A stretch of DNA of 64,000 bases from CAIVAT01 sp964525995 (lineage in GTDB: Bacteria > Bacteroidota > Bacteroidia > Bacteroidales > FEN-979). The position numbers were made by a program, and so were the translations under genes. The notes below the pieces were generated by a model. It had not been told where the DNA came from, ran no database searches, and was given only the letters and a program-made list of their open reading frames with translations. Positions 23,243 through 31,768 of this stretch are shown one piece after another (position 1 is the first letter of the stretch; the number at the start of each line of letters is the position of its first letter). Where the stretch lies: positions 92,473-156,472 of the forward strand of contig CAZGIM010000009.1 in the NCBI GenBank assembly GCA_964525995.1, given 5' to 3'.

Positions 23243-24467
23243 CTGGGTCCTTGTAGGATTGTACCTCACCCTGGTGCTTATCGGGTGGTTGAGCATTTAT
23301 GCCGCCGTATATGATGAAAATCATTACCATATCTTCGACCTTTCGCAGAAGTACGGTAAACAGATGGTATTCATCCTCGCAGCCGTTTTATTGGCAATGG
23401 GAATCCTGATCATCGATCCCAAGTTTTTTTCGCAGTTTGCCTGGATTATCTACGGTTTTTTCATCTTTATGCTGGTGGTCGTTATCTTTTCAGGCCGTGA
23501 GATCGCCGGTTCAAAAGGATGGTTTGCCATCGGTGGATTTGGCATTCAGCCGGCCGAATTCGCGAAAATGGCCACCGCATTGGCGCTGGCAAAATACTTG
23601 TCGAACCAGGATATCGACATGCGGAACTACAAGAATGTCATCGTAGCCGCCATCCTCATCCTGGCGCCTGCGCTGATCGTATTGCTTCAGCACGACACGG
23701 GTTCCGCCATCGTTTTCCTGGCCCTCGTAATTGTATTGTACCGCGCCGGCCTTACCGGGTTTATTCCCCTCGCCTTCATCGGATTGCCCGTGCTTGCCAT
23801 CCTTGCCCTGTTGATCAACAAACTGATTCTGACCGGGGTCATCGCAGTAATTGCCGGAGGTTTTTACTTTTTCAGTAAACGGAAAATCAAGACTACCGCG
23901 CTTATTGTGGCAGCATTTTTAGGGCTTACCGGATTCGTATTTTCAGTCGATTACAGTGTCAATCACATTCTGAAACCACACCAGCGGAACCGGATCCAGG
24001 TGCTCATCGGCAAGCAGACCGACCCGAAAGGAGCCGGCTACAATGTGAACCAGTCACTCATTGCCATTGGATCCGGAAAACTTATGGGAAAAGGATTCCT
24101 TCAGGGCACCCAGACCAAGTACAACTTCGTTCCGGAGCAAAGCACCGATTTCATATTCTGCACCATCGGCGAAGAATGGGGGTTCCTGGGCTCAGCCCTC
24201 CTGGTTACCCTCTTTACCGGTTTGATCATCAGGCTGATCCAGCGCGCGGAACGACAGCGATCGCGATTTAGCAAGCTTTACGGGTACGGAGTAGCCTCAA
24301 TTATTCTGTTCCATTTCGCCATCAATATCGGGATGACCTTAGGACTGGTTCCCGTTATAGGAATTCCCCTTCCGTATATCAGTTACGGAGGCTCTTCACT
24401 GTGGGCATTTACTATATTATTGTTTATCTTTATCCGCCAGGATTCATCCCGGTTCGAACTGGTGTAG
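23205..24467 (+). CDS. rodA: rod shape-determining protein RodA, SEDS glycosyltransferase
   Basis: RodA is the SEDS-family glycosyltransferase that polymerises lipid II for cell elongation together with PBP2. The 420-residue protein is hydrophobic with about ten membrane helices. Landmarks include GWFAIGGFGIQPAEFAK, the LQHDTGSAIVFLALV region with the catalytic-type Asp, NVNQSLIAIGSGK with GKG, FVPEQSTDFIFCTIGEEWGF, and the closing PYISYGGSS. The start overlaps the end of mrdA by 38 bases. It ends 15 bases before the convergent GH26-like gene, and no clear terminator lies in between. Confidence 0.96.
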   Translation: MTRENKGIFYRIDWVLVGLYLTLVLIGWLSIYAAVYDENHYHIFDLSQKYGKQMVFILAAVLLAMGILIIDPKFFSQFAWIIYGFFIFMLVVVIFSGREIAGSKGWFAIGGFGIQPAEFAKMATALALAKYLSNQDIDMRNYKNVIVAAILILAPALIVLLQHDTGSAIVFLALVIVLYRAGLTGFIPLAFIGLPVLAILALLINKLILTGVIAVIAGGFYFFSKRKIKTTALIVAAFLGLTGFVFSVDYSVNHILKPHQRNRIQVLIGKQTDPKGAGYNVNQSLIAIGSGKLMGKGFLQGTQTKYNFVPEQSTDFIFCTIGEEWGFLGSALLVTLFTGLIIRLIQRAERQRSRFSKLYGYGVASIILFHFAINIGMTLGLVPVIGIPLPYISYGGSSLWAFTILLFIFIRQDSSRFELV

Positions 24468-24482
24468 GCTTTTCACACGCCT

Positions 24483-25652
24483 TTATTTTCTCATGCCTGC
24501 CGGAGCCGGCCATTTTTGAATTTCACGTATGATGGCCTGGGTTGTTGCGGTATCCCATTTGATATACCAGTTCAACGATTGCTGTGTGGTGGTTCGGTCG
24601 TCGGAAAAATGGAAAAAGAGGACAGATTTTACCAGGGGGTACTTTACAGGCAAATCAGAGAGGGCTTCTTTGAACCAGATACTGCGGTTACCGCCCACGG
24701 TCAGGCAGCCTAGTTCCGTGATCATAATGGGCTTCCTGTATTTTGATAATTCCCCGTAATGCTGACCGAAAATCTCCTGGAATGTCCACCACTTCGACCA
24801 GTAAGCTACCGATCCATAATTTAGGGCCGTCGATCCGATATAATCCACAAACTGATCTCCGGGATAGAAATAATCGAAATAGCCATAGGCAGGGTGCGGC
24901 GACCATATCCATATCACGTTATTTGCCCCGTTTGCCTTGAATACATTACAGATATGCCTCCATGCCGCGATAAATTCATCCGGCTTGTTATTTTGAGGTC
25001 CCCATGGGTAACGGTACGGATCGTTCATTTCATGTCCCGGACGCACGAAGAGCGGTTTTCCGATATCCCTGGCATCTTTGGCCCACCGGATGATATAAAA
25101 ATCATAAACACCCCGGGCAATATCGGCCATGCCTCCCTTGTCGCGCAGTTCAGGTTCTCTCAGGTGCGGATGGGCATTGCCATCGAAATCGCTAAGCCAT
25201 GGTTCCCATGTGATCACAGGCAACGCCCCCATTCCGAGGATCGCTTTTACCTGCAATTTCGGGAACTCTTCCCCGGGTTTGCTCCCCCATGCCGTGAAGA
25301 TATGTACGAGCGGGAAAGTTGTTTTCAATGAATCCTCGAGCGCGATGATGCTTTCAAACGAATCCTTTGTCTGGTTGTCGTATGCACCCAGCAGCATGCA
25401 TCTGGGACGCCTGAGCTCCGCCGGACTGGAGCTCATATTCCGGAACCAGGCAAGATGTTCCAACCTTTGATTCGTCCGCTTTTGCAGGATGAAGTGGTTT
25501 TCAAGGTTCGTAACGAAATCGCCGATTCCGGAGAAGAAATTCTCCAGAGGGCCCTTGCTCTGATTCCCGGCAAACGAAAGGAGCAATATGATCACCAGGG
25601 CAAGGAAGAACGCCGATAAGGTAAAAACGATCCTGTGGGATTTTTTTGTCAT
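24483..25652 (-). CDS. GH26-like glycoside hydrolase, membrane-anchored
   Basis: A 389-residue hydrolase of the beta-mannanase-like GH26 group. An N-terminal hydrophobic segment (about 9-28) makes it exported or anchored. The acid/base Glu is in RPGHEMNDPY and the nucleophile Glu is in MITELGCL, the two GH26 hallmarks; WIWSPHP is also typical. It starts 10 bases after the glycosyltransferase gene. Synthase-linked hydrolases such as BcsZ trim or help release the polymer, so this enzyme may do the same for the polysaccharide of this operon. The polymer could be a beta-mannan or beta-glucan; the sequence does not decide it. Confidence 0.84.
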   Translation of the reverse strand: MTKKSHRIVFTLSAFFLALVIILLLSFAGNQSKGPLENFFSGIGDFVTNLENHFILQKRTNQRLEHLAWFRNMSSSPAELRRPRCMLLGAYDNQTKDSFESIIALEDSLKTTFPLVHIFTAWGSKPGEEFPKLQVKAILGMGALPVITWEPWLSDFDGNAHPHLREPELRDKGGMADIARGVYDFYIIRWAKDARDIGKPLFVRPGHEMNDPYRYPWGPQNNKPDEFIAAWRHICNVFKANGANNVIWIWSPHPAYGYFDYFYPGDQFVDYIGSTALNYGSVAYWSKWWTFQEIFGQHYGELSKYRKPIMITELGCLTVGGNRSIWFKEALSDLPVKYPLVKSVLFFHFSDDRTTTQQSLNWYIKWDTATTQAIIREIQKWPAPAGMRK

Positions 25653-25662
25653 CTGGTTGGTT

Positions 25663-27255
25663 TTAATACTTTATTTCATTCAGATCAACCCGGTCCCAGG
25701 CATCTTCAACTTTCAGATGCCGGGCTTCGGCCGCCGCCAGGATCCCTATGAACGACAACAGGAAAGGGACAAAAGCAAAGCCTATCATGGCCCAGGTCTT
25801 TTCGGCCGATAAAATGAGTTCACTCTGCGGAATGAAGAATCTTCGCTGGATGATCACGATGATGAGGGCAAAGAGAAAAATCAGTACCTGCACGATCAGC
25901 GGACGGGCAAAGGGGGTGAAATATCCCGTGACTGCCTTCTTCGCTGTAGGAATATACGGGATCTCCGCGTTGACCACTGCAAGTAAGAACCCCAGGAAGA
26001 ATACCGGCCAGCTTGCAAATTTCAGGATCATTCCCCTCCAGTGCAACCCCCGCTCTACCCGGGGATGGCACATCCATTTTTGAACGAACAGGTATATCAG
26101 AACCGACAAAACAGCAACAAAAGAGCCATGGATGAGGAATTCAGAGAATGACATGGATGCCGGAAGAATTCCCGTGAGGAAAAACAGGAAAGGGATCAGC
26201 GTAAAAAACAGGTACGTAGTTCCCACAAGGTAGTAGGTTCCGATGGTAAGATAAGCCAGTTTTTGCCAGAATGAGAGCTTGCGGATAAGCTTCGGTACTT
26301 CAACAAAAGCCACTTCAAAAACTCCCCTCGACCATTTCAGCTGTTGCTTGCAGAATGATCCGAAATCTTCGGGAACTAGCCCCCTGCTCACGATCACGGG
26401 ATTGTATATCGACTTCCATCCTGCAGCGTGAAGACGGATGGAGGTGATCAGATCTTCGGCCAGACCGATGCCATGCCCCCCGATGCTCTCCAGCGCTTTT
26501 CTCCTGAAGGTACAGTTTGCCCCGATGGCAACAGCGCTGTGCATTCCAAAAAGCCCCATCTGGGTTGGACCATAAAATGTATACGTCTGTTCCGCAGCGC
26601 CCCTGGCCGTAAACGAACGATATTGATTGTAATAGGCCTGTGAAACCTGGACAAAGCCCACTTTCTCATCCTGAAAATAGCCCAGCGTATGATCCAGGAA
26701 GTTTGGGAATGGGATGTGGTCGGGGTCAAGAATGAGGATGAAATCTTCTTTTGTAAGCCGAAGCGCACGGTTGATCTTTCCTGCTTTGGCCCCCGGCAAC
26801 CCGACGAGCTCAAGCCAGACAGCACCGTGTCGTTCGGCAACCTCCCTGAAAGCCGGATCCTGTGTGTCGTCAAGCAAATAGGTCGTATGCGGATACGTAA
26901 TCCTCCGGCAGGCATCCAGAGTCTTTTCGAACATTTCAAGAGGTTCGCCCGGTGAACTTGTGGTGAATATTGCAACGCTCAAGCCCTGAGACGCCGGAAC
27001 ATGCTCAGGTTTCCTGATCCTCAGGTAATTGATCCAGATCAGGATGAGACGACTGATGCCATACCAGAAAAAAAGGCTCAGCAGAATGAAAAACCAGACT
27101 GAGGCGATGTGTTTGCCACGAAACCACCATTCGGCAAAAATCACGATACTGATCATCCCGGAAATCACCAGCATCAGCAGGACAAACCGGTCCACGTTCC
27201 CGATCGGCGCTGCTTCCCGGAATTCCCAGAGATTTTTATTTCTTCGACGCCCCAT
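25663..27255 (-). CDS. BcsA-like processive glycosyltransferase (GT2)
   Basis: A 530-residue inner-membrane GT2 of the cellulose synthase type: two N-terminal helices, a cytoplasmic catalytic domain (about 95-330), then several C-terminal helices. Motifs: LLDDTQDP, the DxD-like ILDPDH, the catalytic EDLITSIRL, and QQLKW where the family has Q-x-x-R-W, so the Arg is Lys here. The ATG at 27255 is chosen. A GTG nine codons upstream exists only because the insertion sequence end was placed there. Before the insertion, the start was one base after the stop of the TPR/barrel gene. It probably makes and exports a beta-linked exopolysaccharide. Confidence 0.9.
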   Translation of the reverse strand: MGRRRNKNLWEFREAAPIGNVDRFVLLMLVISGMISIVIFAEWWFRGKHIASVWFFILLSLFFWYGISRLILIWINYLRIRKPEHVPASQGLSVAIFTTSSPGEPLEMFEKTLDACRRITYPHTTYLLDDTQDPAFREVAERHGAVWLELVGLPGAKAGKINRALRLTKEDFILILDPDHIPFPNFLDHTLGYFQDEKVGFVQVSQAYYNQYRSFTARGAAEQTYTFYGPTQMGLFGMHSAVAIGANCTFRRKALESIGGHGIGLAEDLITSIRLHAAGWKSIYNPVIVSRGLVPEDFGSFCKQQLKWSRGVFEVAFVEVPKLIRKLSFWQKLAYLTIGTYYLVGTTYLFFTLIPFLFFLTGILPASMSFSEFLIHGSFVAVLSVLIYLFVQKWMCHPRVERGLHWRGMILKFASWPVFFLGFLLAVVNAEIPYIPTAKKAVTGYFTPFARPLIVQVLIFLFALIIVIIQRRFFIPQSELILSAEKTWAMIGFAFVPFLLSFIGILAAAEARHLKVEDAWDRVDLNEIKY

Positions 27256-27261
27256 GTTAAA
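27256..27261. repeat. target site duplication, left copy (GTTAAA)
   Basis: GTTAAA directly flanks the left end of the insertion sequence and is repeated exactly at 28859-28864. It directly adjoins the start codon of the glycosyltransferase gene. Confidence 0.9.
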
Positions 27262-27343
27262 CTCTAACCCGGAAATTAACACGTATTAGTTGATAAAAGT
27301 AATAAAAAACCCTTGACACCACTGAATTTATATTGTTTCTTTG

Positions 27344-27363
27344 TAATACGTGATCACGTATTA
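27344..27363. promoter_or_regulatory. 20-bp perfect palindrome before the transposase start
   Basis: A perfect 20-bp palindrome with arms TAATACGTGA and TCACGTATTA ends one base before the transposase ATG. Its arms contain the same ACGTATTA block found near both ends of the element, so transposase may bind here and control its own expression. Confidence 0.7.
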
Positions 27364-27364
27364 T

Positions 27365-28828
27365 ATGACAACAGAGAAACTTTCACATCCACAGTGGGCG
27401 ACTATCCACAAAAGACCCGGCACCGAGCTCCGTCTGATCAGAGGAAACTACTATCTCTATGAGTACAGGACGGTTTACGATAAGGAGCGTAAGAAGCCCC
27501 GAAAGATCACCGGCAAGATCCTTGGCCGGATCACCGAGCAGGGATTCATTCCATCCGGAAAACGGAAACTTGAACAAGCCCTTGAGCCGGTTTTGGAAAC
27601 ACGGCCGCATTGCAGGGAATATGGCGTCACTCTGCTTGTTACCAGGGCGTTTTCCAGGTACACCAGCGTGCTTCAGGATGTTTTTCCAAAACAATGGAAA
27701 GCCATTCTGGCAATTGCTTATTGCCGGTTTGTTTACCATTGTCCGCTCAAGAATATACCCTTCCGGTTATCCCAAAGTTTTCTGCAGGAGCTTACCGGAG
27801 GTCCACCCTTTAATGAGAAAACGGCCAGTCTGGTGTTGAAGACCATCGGTGGCAAGCACGAACAGATGCTAAGGTACATGAAAGCATTTATTAAACGGGA
27901 CGACTATCTGCTGATGGACTCGACGCATATCTTCTCAAACTCCAACCTCATCACGCTTTCGCGCAAAGGGTATAACAGCCAATTGGATTTTGACCCACAG
28001 GTCAACCTGTTTTACATTTATTCCGCCAGGACACAGATGCCGGTTTATTACCGGGTGCTCCCGGGAAACGTCCGTGAAGTGAGAGCGTTCAAGAACTGCC
28101 TGTTGGAAGCCGGTTTGCAGGATGCTGTCATCGTAGCCGACAAAGGCTTTTTCTCAAAGAAGAACATCGGGCTTCTGGAGCAGGAAGGGTTGCAATACAT
28201 CCTGCCGCTCAAACGCGATAACAATATTATCGATTATGACCTTCTTGCCAACAATGAATTCAAGGAAGAAGCCATGTACTTTGAGCATGAGAAACGGTTT
28301 GTCTGGTATCAGAAATATTCTTACAGCGATCTTTCTTTGTTTCTTTACCTGGATGAAACACTGAAAGTAAAGGAAGAGAAAGATTACCTTCATCGGATTG
28401 AAACGCACCCGGAAACGCATAACCTGAATGATTACCACAAAAAGCGGAATACCTTTGGTACATTAGCGCTGCTGACCAGCTTCAAAAGAAAGCCGGCCGT
28501 TGATGTATACGAAATGTATAAATCCCGGATGTCGATCGAAGTGCTGTTTGATGGAATGAAGAATGTCCTTGAGGCTGACCACACGTATATGCAAAATGAG
28601 CAGACCCTTCAGGGGTGGATGTTTGTCAATCACATCACACTGCAATGGTACCAGCACTTGTATATCGAGTTAAAAAAGAAGAACCTGCTAAAGCGATACT
28701 CCGTGAATGACTATGTTCAGATGCTCACCGACCTGAAAAAAGTGAAAATCAACGACTCCTGGTATCTGAACGAAATAACCGGCCAGACTCAGAAAATGAT
28801 AGAAAAATTAGGCCTTTCGGTAAATTGA
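27365..28828 (+). CDS. IS1634-like DDE transposase
   Basis: A 487-residue DDE transposase. The first catalytic Asp lies in LLMDSTHIFS, the second in VIVADKGFFS, and the Glu in YKSRMSIEVLFDGMK. That last stretch fits the Y-(2)-R-(3)-E-(6)-K signature of the IS4 superfamily exactly. The N-terminal part (LIRGNYYLYEYRTVYD, GKILGRIT) is typical of the IS1634 group. The ATG at 27365 is preferred to the in-frame GTG at 27350, which lies inside the palindrome. The gene is full length with no frameshift, so the element may be active. It is transcribed against the host operon. Confidence 0.93.
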   Translation: MTTEKLSHPQWATIHKRPGTELRLIRGNYYLYEYRTVYDKERKKPRKITGKILGRITEQGFIPSGKRKLEQALEPVLETRPHCREYGVTLLVTRAFSRYTSVLQDVFPKQWKAILAIAYCRFVYHCPLKNIPFRLSQSFLQELTGGPPFNEKTASLVLKTIGGKHEQMLRYMKAFIKRDDYLLMDSTHIFSNSNLITLSRKGYNSQLDFDPQVNLFYIYSARTQMPVYYRVLPGNVREVRAFKNCLLEAGLQDAVIVADKGFFSKKNIGLLEQEGLQYILPLKRDNNIIDYDLLANNEFKEEAMYFEHEKRFVWYQKYSYSDLSLFLYLDETLKVKEEKDYLHRIETHPETHNLNDYHKKRNTFGTLALLTSFKRKPAVDVYEMYKSRMSIEVLFDGMKNVLEADHTYMQNEQTLQGWMFVNHITLQWYQHLYIELKKKNLLKRYSVNDYVQMLTDLKKVKINDSWYLNEITGQTQKMIEKLGLSVN

Positions 28829-28858
28829 TATAATACGTAAATTCATTCCGGGTTAGAG

Positions 28859-28864
28859 GTTAAA
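28859..28864. repeat. target site duplication, right copy (GTTAAA)
   Basis: The right copy of the 6-bp duplication. On the minus strand it holds the TAA stop codon (28860-28862) of the TPR/barrel gene, so that gene is not damaged. Confidence 0.9.
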
Positions 28865-30377
28865 AAATGATCTTTAACCCCAGTCCGGTATAATTGCCCG
28901 AAAAATAGTAAGTGGAATTATAGGCATAATCTGCATTCAGAATCAGTTTCCCGGTTAAATGCATCGATGCGGAGGCATTTACAGAGAGGGGGAAATAGTT
29001 CTCAGCGGCATATCCTTTTACCATGATGATCTCCCCGGCTTCATTCTTGTCCAAATAAAGATACGGGATCATGGCACGGGCATAAAAACCGAAATTTGCA
29101 TTTACTCCCAGATCCAGGATCTTTACCGGTTTAACCTCTACCGAAAGCACCGCCGAATGTACCTGCTGATCATCAGGAGTAAAGTACGGATTGTAAATTC
29201 CCCTGATGGAGCCATTCGGATCAAAGGTCTGGATAACCTCCGGGAGTGGTTTTTCCGATACAAACCTGTTCTCACGTGATGAACTGAAGCTGAATCCGTA
29301 ACCCGCCCTGAATTTAAAGACAGATGCCTTCAGTGGTGGCGTCAGACCCCAAGCGCTGAAAGACCAGACTATATTTTCATCCCACGGGAAATAATAGATA
29401 TCGCCCGAAACCATTCCGTTCCAGGTATTGCGGTCATCCCAGCCAAAACTCAGCCTGCCATGGTCATGGATGATCGAGGAATCAATGCTGCTCTTTGTAT
29501 TGAAATAGGGTTTGCGCTCGCCCTGAACCTCCAGGAAAAGATGTTTGAGAAAGGTCTTCCTGAGCTGAAGATTCCCGGTCCAGTCGGTGACACCGGTAAA
29601 TGGAAATTTAATAATACCCGCGGCAAGATCGGCGCCGAAAGCGGCTTTTTTAATGGAAATCCTGTTGCCTGCCTGAAACCAGCAGGCATTCGACCAGTTT
29701 CCACCCTGCTTGAAAAATGGCATCCTGAGTGTAAAGTGAGGCGTGGATAACGGGTGCAGGTACCATTCTCCTTCCAAAACGGGTTCGACGGATGTAACGG
29801 GCTGGTTGTCGCTGTAATATCCCGTCCCAAGCTTTATCCAAGGAGACCGTGCCTGTTTTATTTCCATGTGCAGGCCAAGCGCCTGTTGATCTCCGGGATG
29901 TGTCTTCAATATGCGCGACAGATATTCAAGGGCTTTGCCGTCGGCGCCCTGCCAGAATGATATTTTCGCCAGGGATAACAAAGCATCCTGGTTCTCAGGA
30001 TCGTACTCCAAATAGGTCATGAATAAAGATCCGGCTTTCACGAGTTCTCCCATTTCCAGCAGGACATTTGCAAAGTCAAGTTTTAAATAATAATTCCAGG
30101 GATTGGCCGCGATTACTTCCTCATACAAATTCCTCGACCTGGAAAAACGCTTGTCCCAGTATGCTGTCTGGGCCAACAGCCATGTCGCATTCAGATCGTC
30201 ATGATGATGCGACTGATATAGATCGAGGATGAGATAAGCCTGACGGATCTTTCTCCCGTCACGCAACTGACGTGCCATTTCAAGTGTATCAGGATCTGTT
30301 TGTGGAAATGCAGCGACTACTGCATCCGCAGAAATGCAAATCACAACGAGTAACAGGTATTTCATTAAATCTTTCAT
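28860..30377 (-). CDS. TPR protein with C-terminal outer-membrane beta-barrel (YaiO/BcsC-like)
   Basis: A 505-residue exported protein with two parts. Residues about 30-195 are helical TPR-like repeats (AYLILDLYQSHHHDD, SRNLYEEVIAANPWNYYLK, SLFMTYLEYDPENQDALLSLA). From about 200 to the end it is a chain of amphipathic strands ending in YTGLGLKIIF, a C-terminal Phe typical of outer-membrane barrels. This layout is like BcsC, PgaA and YaiO, which guide a polysaccharide through the outer membrane. The signal peptide starts at MKDLMKYLLLVVICISA; the ATG at 30377 is chosen over an upstream one. It was the first gene of an operon with the GT2 and GH26-like genes before the insertion. Confidence 0.84.
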   Translation of the reverse strand: MKDLMKYLLLVVICISADAVVAAFPQTDPDTLEMARQLRDGRKIRQAYLILDLYQSHHHDDLNATWLLAQTAYWDKRFSRSRNLYEEVIAANPWNYYLKLDFANVLLEMGELVKAGSLFMTYLEYDPENQDALLSLAKISFWQGADGKALEYLSRILKTHPGDQQALGLHMEIKQARSPWIKLGTGYYSDNQPVTSVEPVLEGEWYLHPLSTPHFTLRMPFFKQGGNWSNACWFQAGNRISIKKAAFGADLAAGIIKFPFTGVTDWTGNLQLRKTFLKHLFLEVQGERKPYFNTKSSIDSSIIHDHGRLSFGWDDRNTWNGMVSGDIYYFPWDENIVWSFSAWGLTPPLKASVFKFRAGYGFSFSSSRENRFVSEKPLPEVIQTFDPNGSIRGIYNPYFTPDDQQVHSAVLSVEVKPVKILDLGVNANFGFYARAMIPYLYLDKNEAGEIIMVKGYAAENYFPLSVNASASMHLTGKLILNADYAYNSTYYFSGNYTGLGLKIIF

Positions 30378-30393
30378 CCCGGAAAAACCACTG

Positions 30394-30401
30394 CAAATAT
30401 A
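30394..30401 (-). promoter_or_regulatory. candidate -7 box for the polysaccharide operon
   Basis: On the minus strand TATATTTG, followed by CA, matches TAnnTTTG and lies 16 bases before the start codon of the TPR/barrel gene at 30377. No TTTG is seen at the -33 position. Confidence 0.5.
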
Positions 30402-30648
30402 TATCATATTATTTATATGTGCTACTTTTCATATATTTCTTTGTGATTGTTCCTGATGTTTTTTTTACCCATAAGTGATCAGATGGTGTGAGACCAAAGA
30501 AGGTATCCCAACCCGGATTCCGCGGCAAGCAATGGGGAGCTGAACCAGAAGAGATTGATTTTTTCGGCCCGGAGAATCGTGTTTGCCCTTTCCTAAAGAA
30601 AGAGATCATGACAGGAAACCATTTGTGTCGCGCCCGGCCGGATGATTA
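30402..30648. other. non-coding spacer with no recognised feature
   Basis: About 250 bases between the polysaccharide operon and the next minus-strand gene. Short open frames exist on both strands, but none has a recognisable product or a good start. No hairpin with a T run was seen. Confidence 0.45.
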
Positions 30649-31518
30649 TCATCGCATCTGGTTCAGTAGCGCCTCAATCGGAAAGGGTTCCTGACTCTGC
30701 AGAAAATAGATGGTCAGATCTTCCATTTGCTGAAATTCGCGGTACAACCCGTCATTCGTGTTGGTATTGGGGACCGGTATGCCGCGATCGGTTAGTCCAG
30801 CCCGGCCTAAAAAAGTCATCAGCCCCTGTGGATCCCTGAACCGGATTCGTGCAAAGTAAATATCAAAATCGGGATGGGCCAGCAGGGTGGCATACAGCTC
30901 GAAATGAATCCCTAAAAAGAGATCCTGCCAGGGATAGATGCAGTTCTGTAATCCCGTATTTCCGACGATATTGACCAGGTTGCTCCGGCTGCCCAACAAA
31001 TTGGGATGGTTAAAAGGCTCAGGAAGTTCAAACTCCGGTTCCGGATTTTTCTGTCGGACAATATTCACCAGCCTGGCGAAATAATCCGGATCGGGATTGG
31101 GACCGCTAAGCGGGGTGATTACAAGGTAAAAACGACCGTACGCCGCCTGGTACTGATGCGATCCCAGACAATCGAACCGGGTAATCGTATCCCGCAGCTG
31201 ACAACGGATCACGGAGAGGGAATAGATACCAAAAGCCGAAGCGGGAGATCCCATTTTATAAATTTCCAGCCGAACATGGCGACCATCCCCCTGGAATTCC
31301 TGCACCAGCAGCGACCGGAAACCAAATTCGAGGAAAAGATCGGCATTGCCCGATTGATAGTTCCACAGAGTTTCAGGATCATACACCTCTGTTCTGGTAA
31401 TGAAGCTTCCTCTCAGATCAGAGGTATCGGGGGCGATGATCTCCTGGGCCCGTAATACCGGGCAGAAGAAATTTACGAAAATCAACAGGAAAAGGATCCT
31501 GGGAGTTGCAGATTTCAT
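30649..31518 (-). CDS. secreted DUF6599-like protein
   Basis: A 289-residue exported protein with signal peptide MKSATPRILFLLIFVNFF and a cleavage region near RAQE. The ATG at 31518 is chosen over one 16 codons upstream since it places the signal peptide first. The mature chain has DLRGSFITRTEVYDPETLWNYQSG, EFQGDGRHVRLEIYKMGSPASAFGIYS and AAYGRFYLVITP; this pattern, with 'AFGIYS' and repeated aromatic strands, fits the DUF6599 group, whose role is unknown. The assignment to that family is from memory of its motifs. It is divergent from the M16 protease gene. Confidence 0.68.
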   Translation of the reverse strand: MKSATPRILFLLIFVNFFCPVLRAQEIIAPDTSDLRGSFITRTEVYDPETLWNYQSGNADLFLEFGFRSLLVQEFQGDGRHVRLEIYKMGSPASAFGIYSLSVIRCQLRDTITRFDCLGSHQYQAAYGRFYLVITPLSGPNPDPDYFARLVNIVRQKNPEPEFELPEPFNHPNLLGSRSNLVNIVGNTGLQNCIYPWQDLFLGIHFELYATLLAHPDFDIYFARIRFRDPQGLMTFLGRAGLTDRGIPVPNTNTNDGLYREFQQMEDLTIYFLQSQEPFPIEALLNQMR

Positions 31519-31768
31519 CCTAATCGTTTTTATGATCGTATGGACTATCCAAGAAGGTTGTTTCATCCGTGCTTTTGTTCCGGCGCCATCAAGGGTCTTG
31601 TTGTGAGCGTTTGAGCATGGGTATTTCGCAAACTCAAATAATCAAATTTCATTCAAAAAATTTGCATAAAGATAAACAATTCATATTGGGAATATTATAC
31701 CCGGGGCAACAGAATTCCCCGGAGAGACAGAAAAAAGTCGGAACTTTGCCTGCAAAACCGATACACAG

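Larger units (their letters stand above)
27262..28858 (+). mobile_element. complete insertion sequence, IS1634-like (IS4 superfamily)
   Basis: A 1597-bp element. Its ends are inverted repeats that begin CTCTAACCCGGAA and are followed about 19 bases in by a second shared block, ACGTATTA (27281-27288 left, complement at 28831-28838 right). A 6-bp duplication GTTAAA flanks it exactly. One transposase gene fills most of the element. Size, transposase type and 6-bp duplication fit the IS1634 group. Perfect target duplications and an intact gene suggest a recent insertion. It splits a polysaccharide operon. Confidence 0.93.

Noticed and set aside
27256..27282. GTG start nine codons upstream of the GT2 start
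   Set aside because: The codons come from the end of the insertion sequence and the target duplication. They did not exist before the insertion, so the ATG at 27255 is the native start.
29250..29960. Several 60-130-codon frames opposite the beta-barrel region
   Set aside because: They lie opposite a gene with clear signal peptide, TPR and barrel features and show no recognisable domains.
30488..30694. Short plus-strand frame between the TPR/barrel gene and the DUF6599-like gene
   Set aside because: It overlaps the end of the minus-strand gene, has no recognisable product and no promoter.
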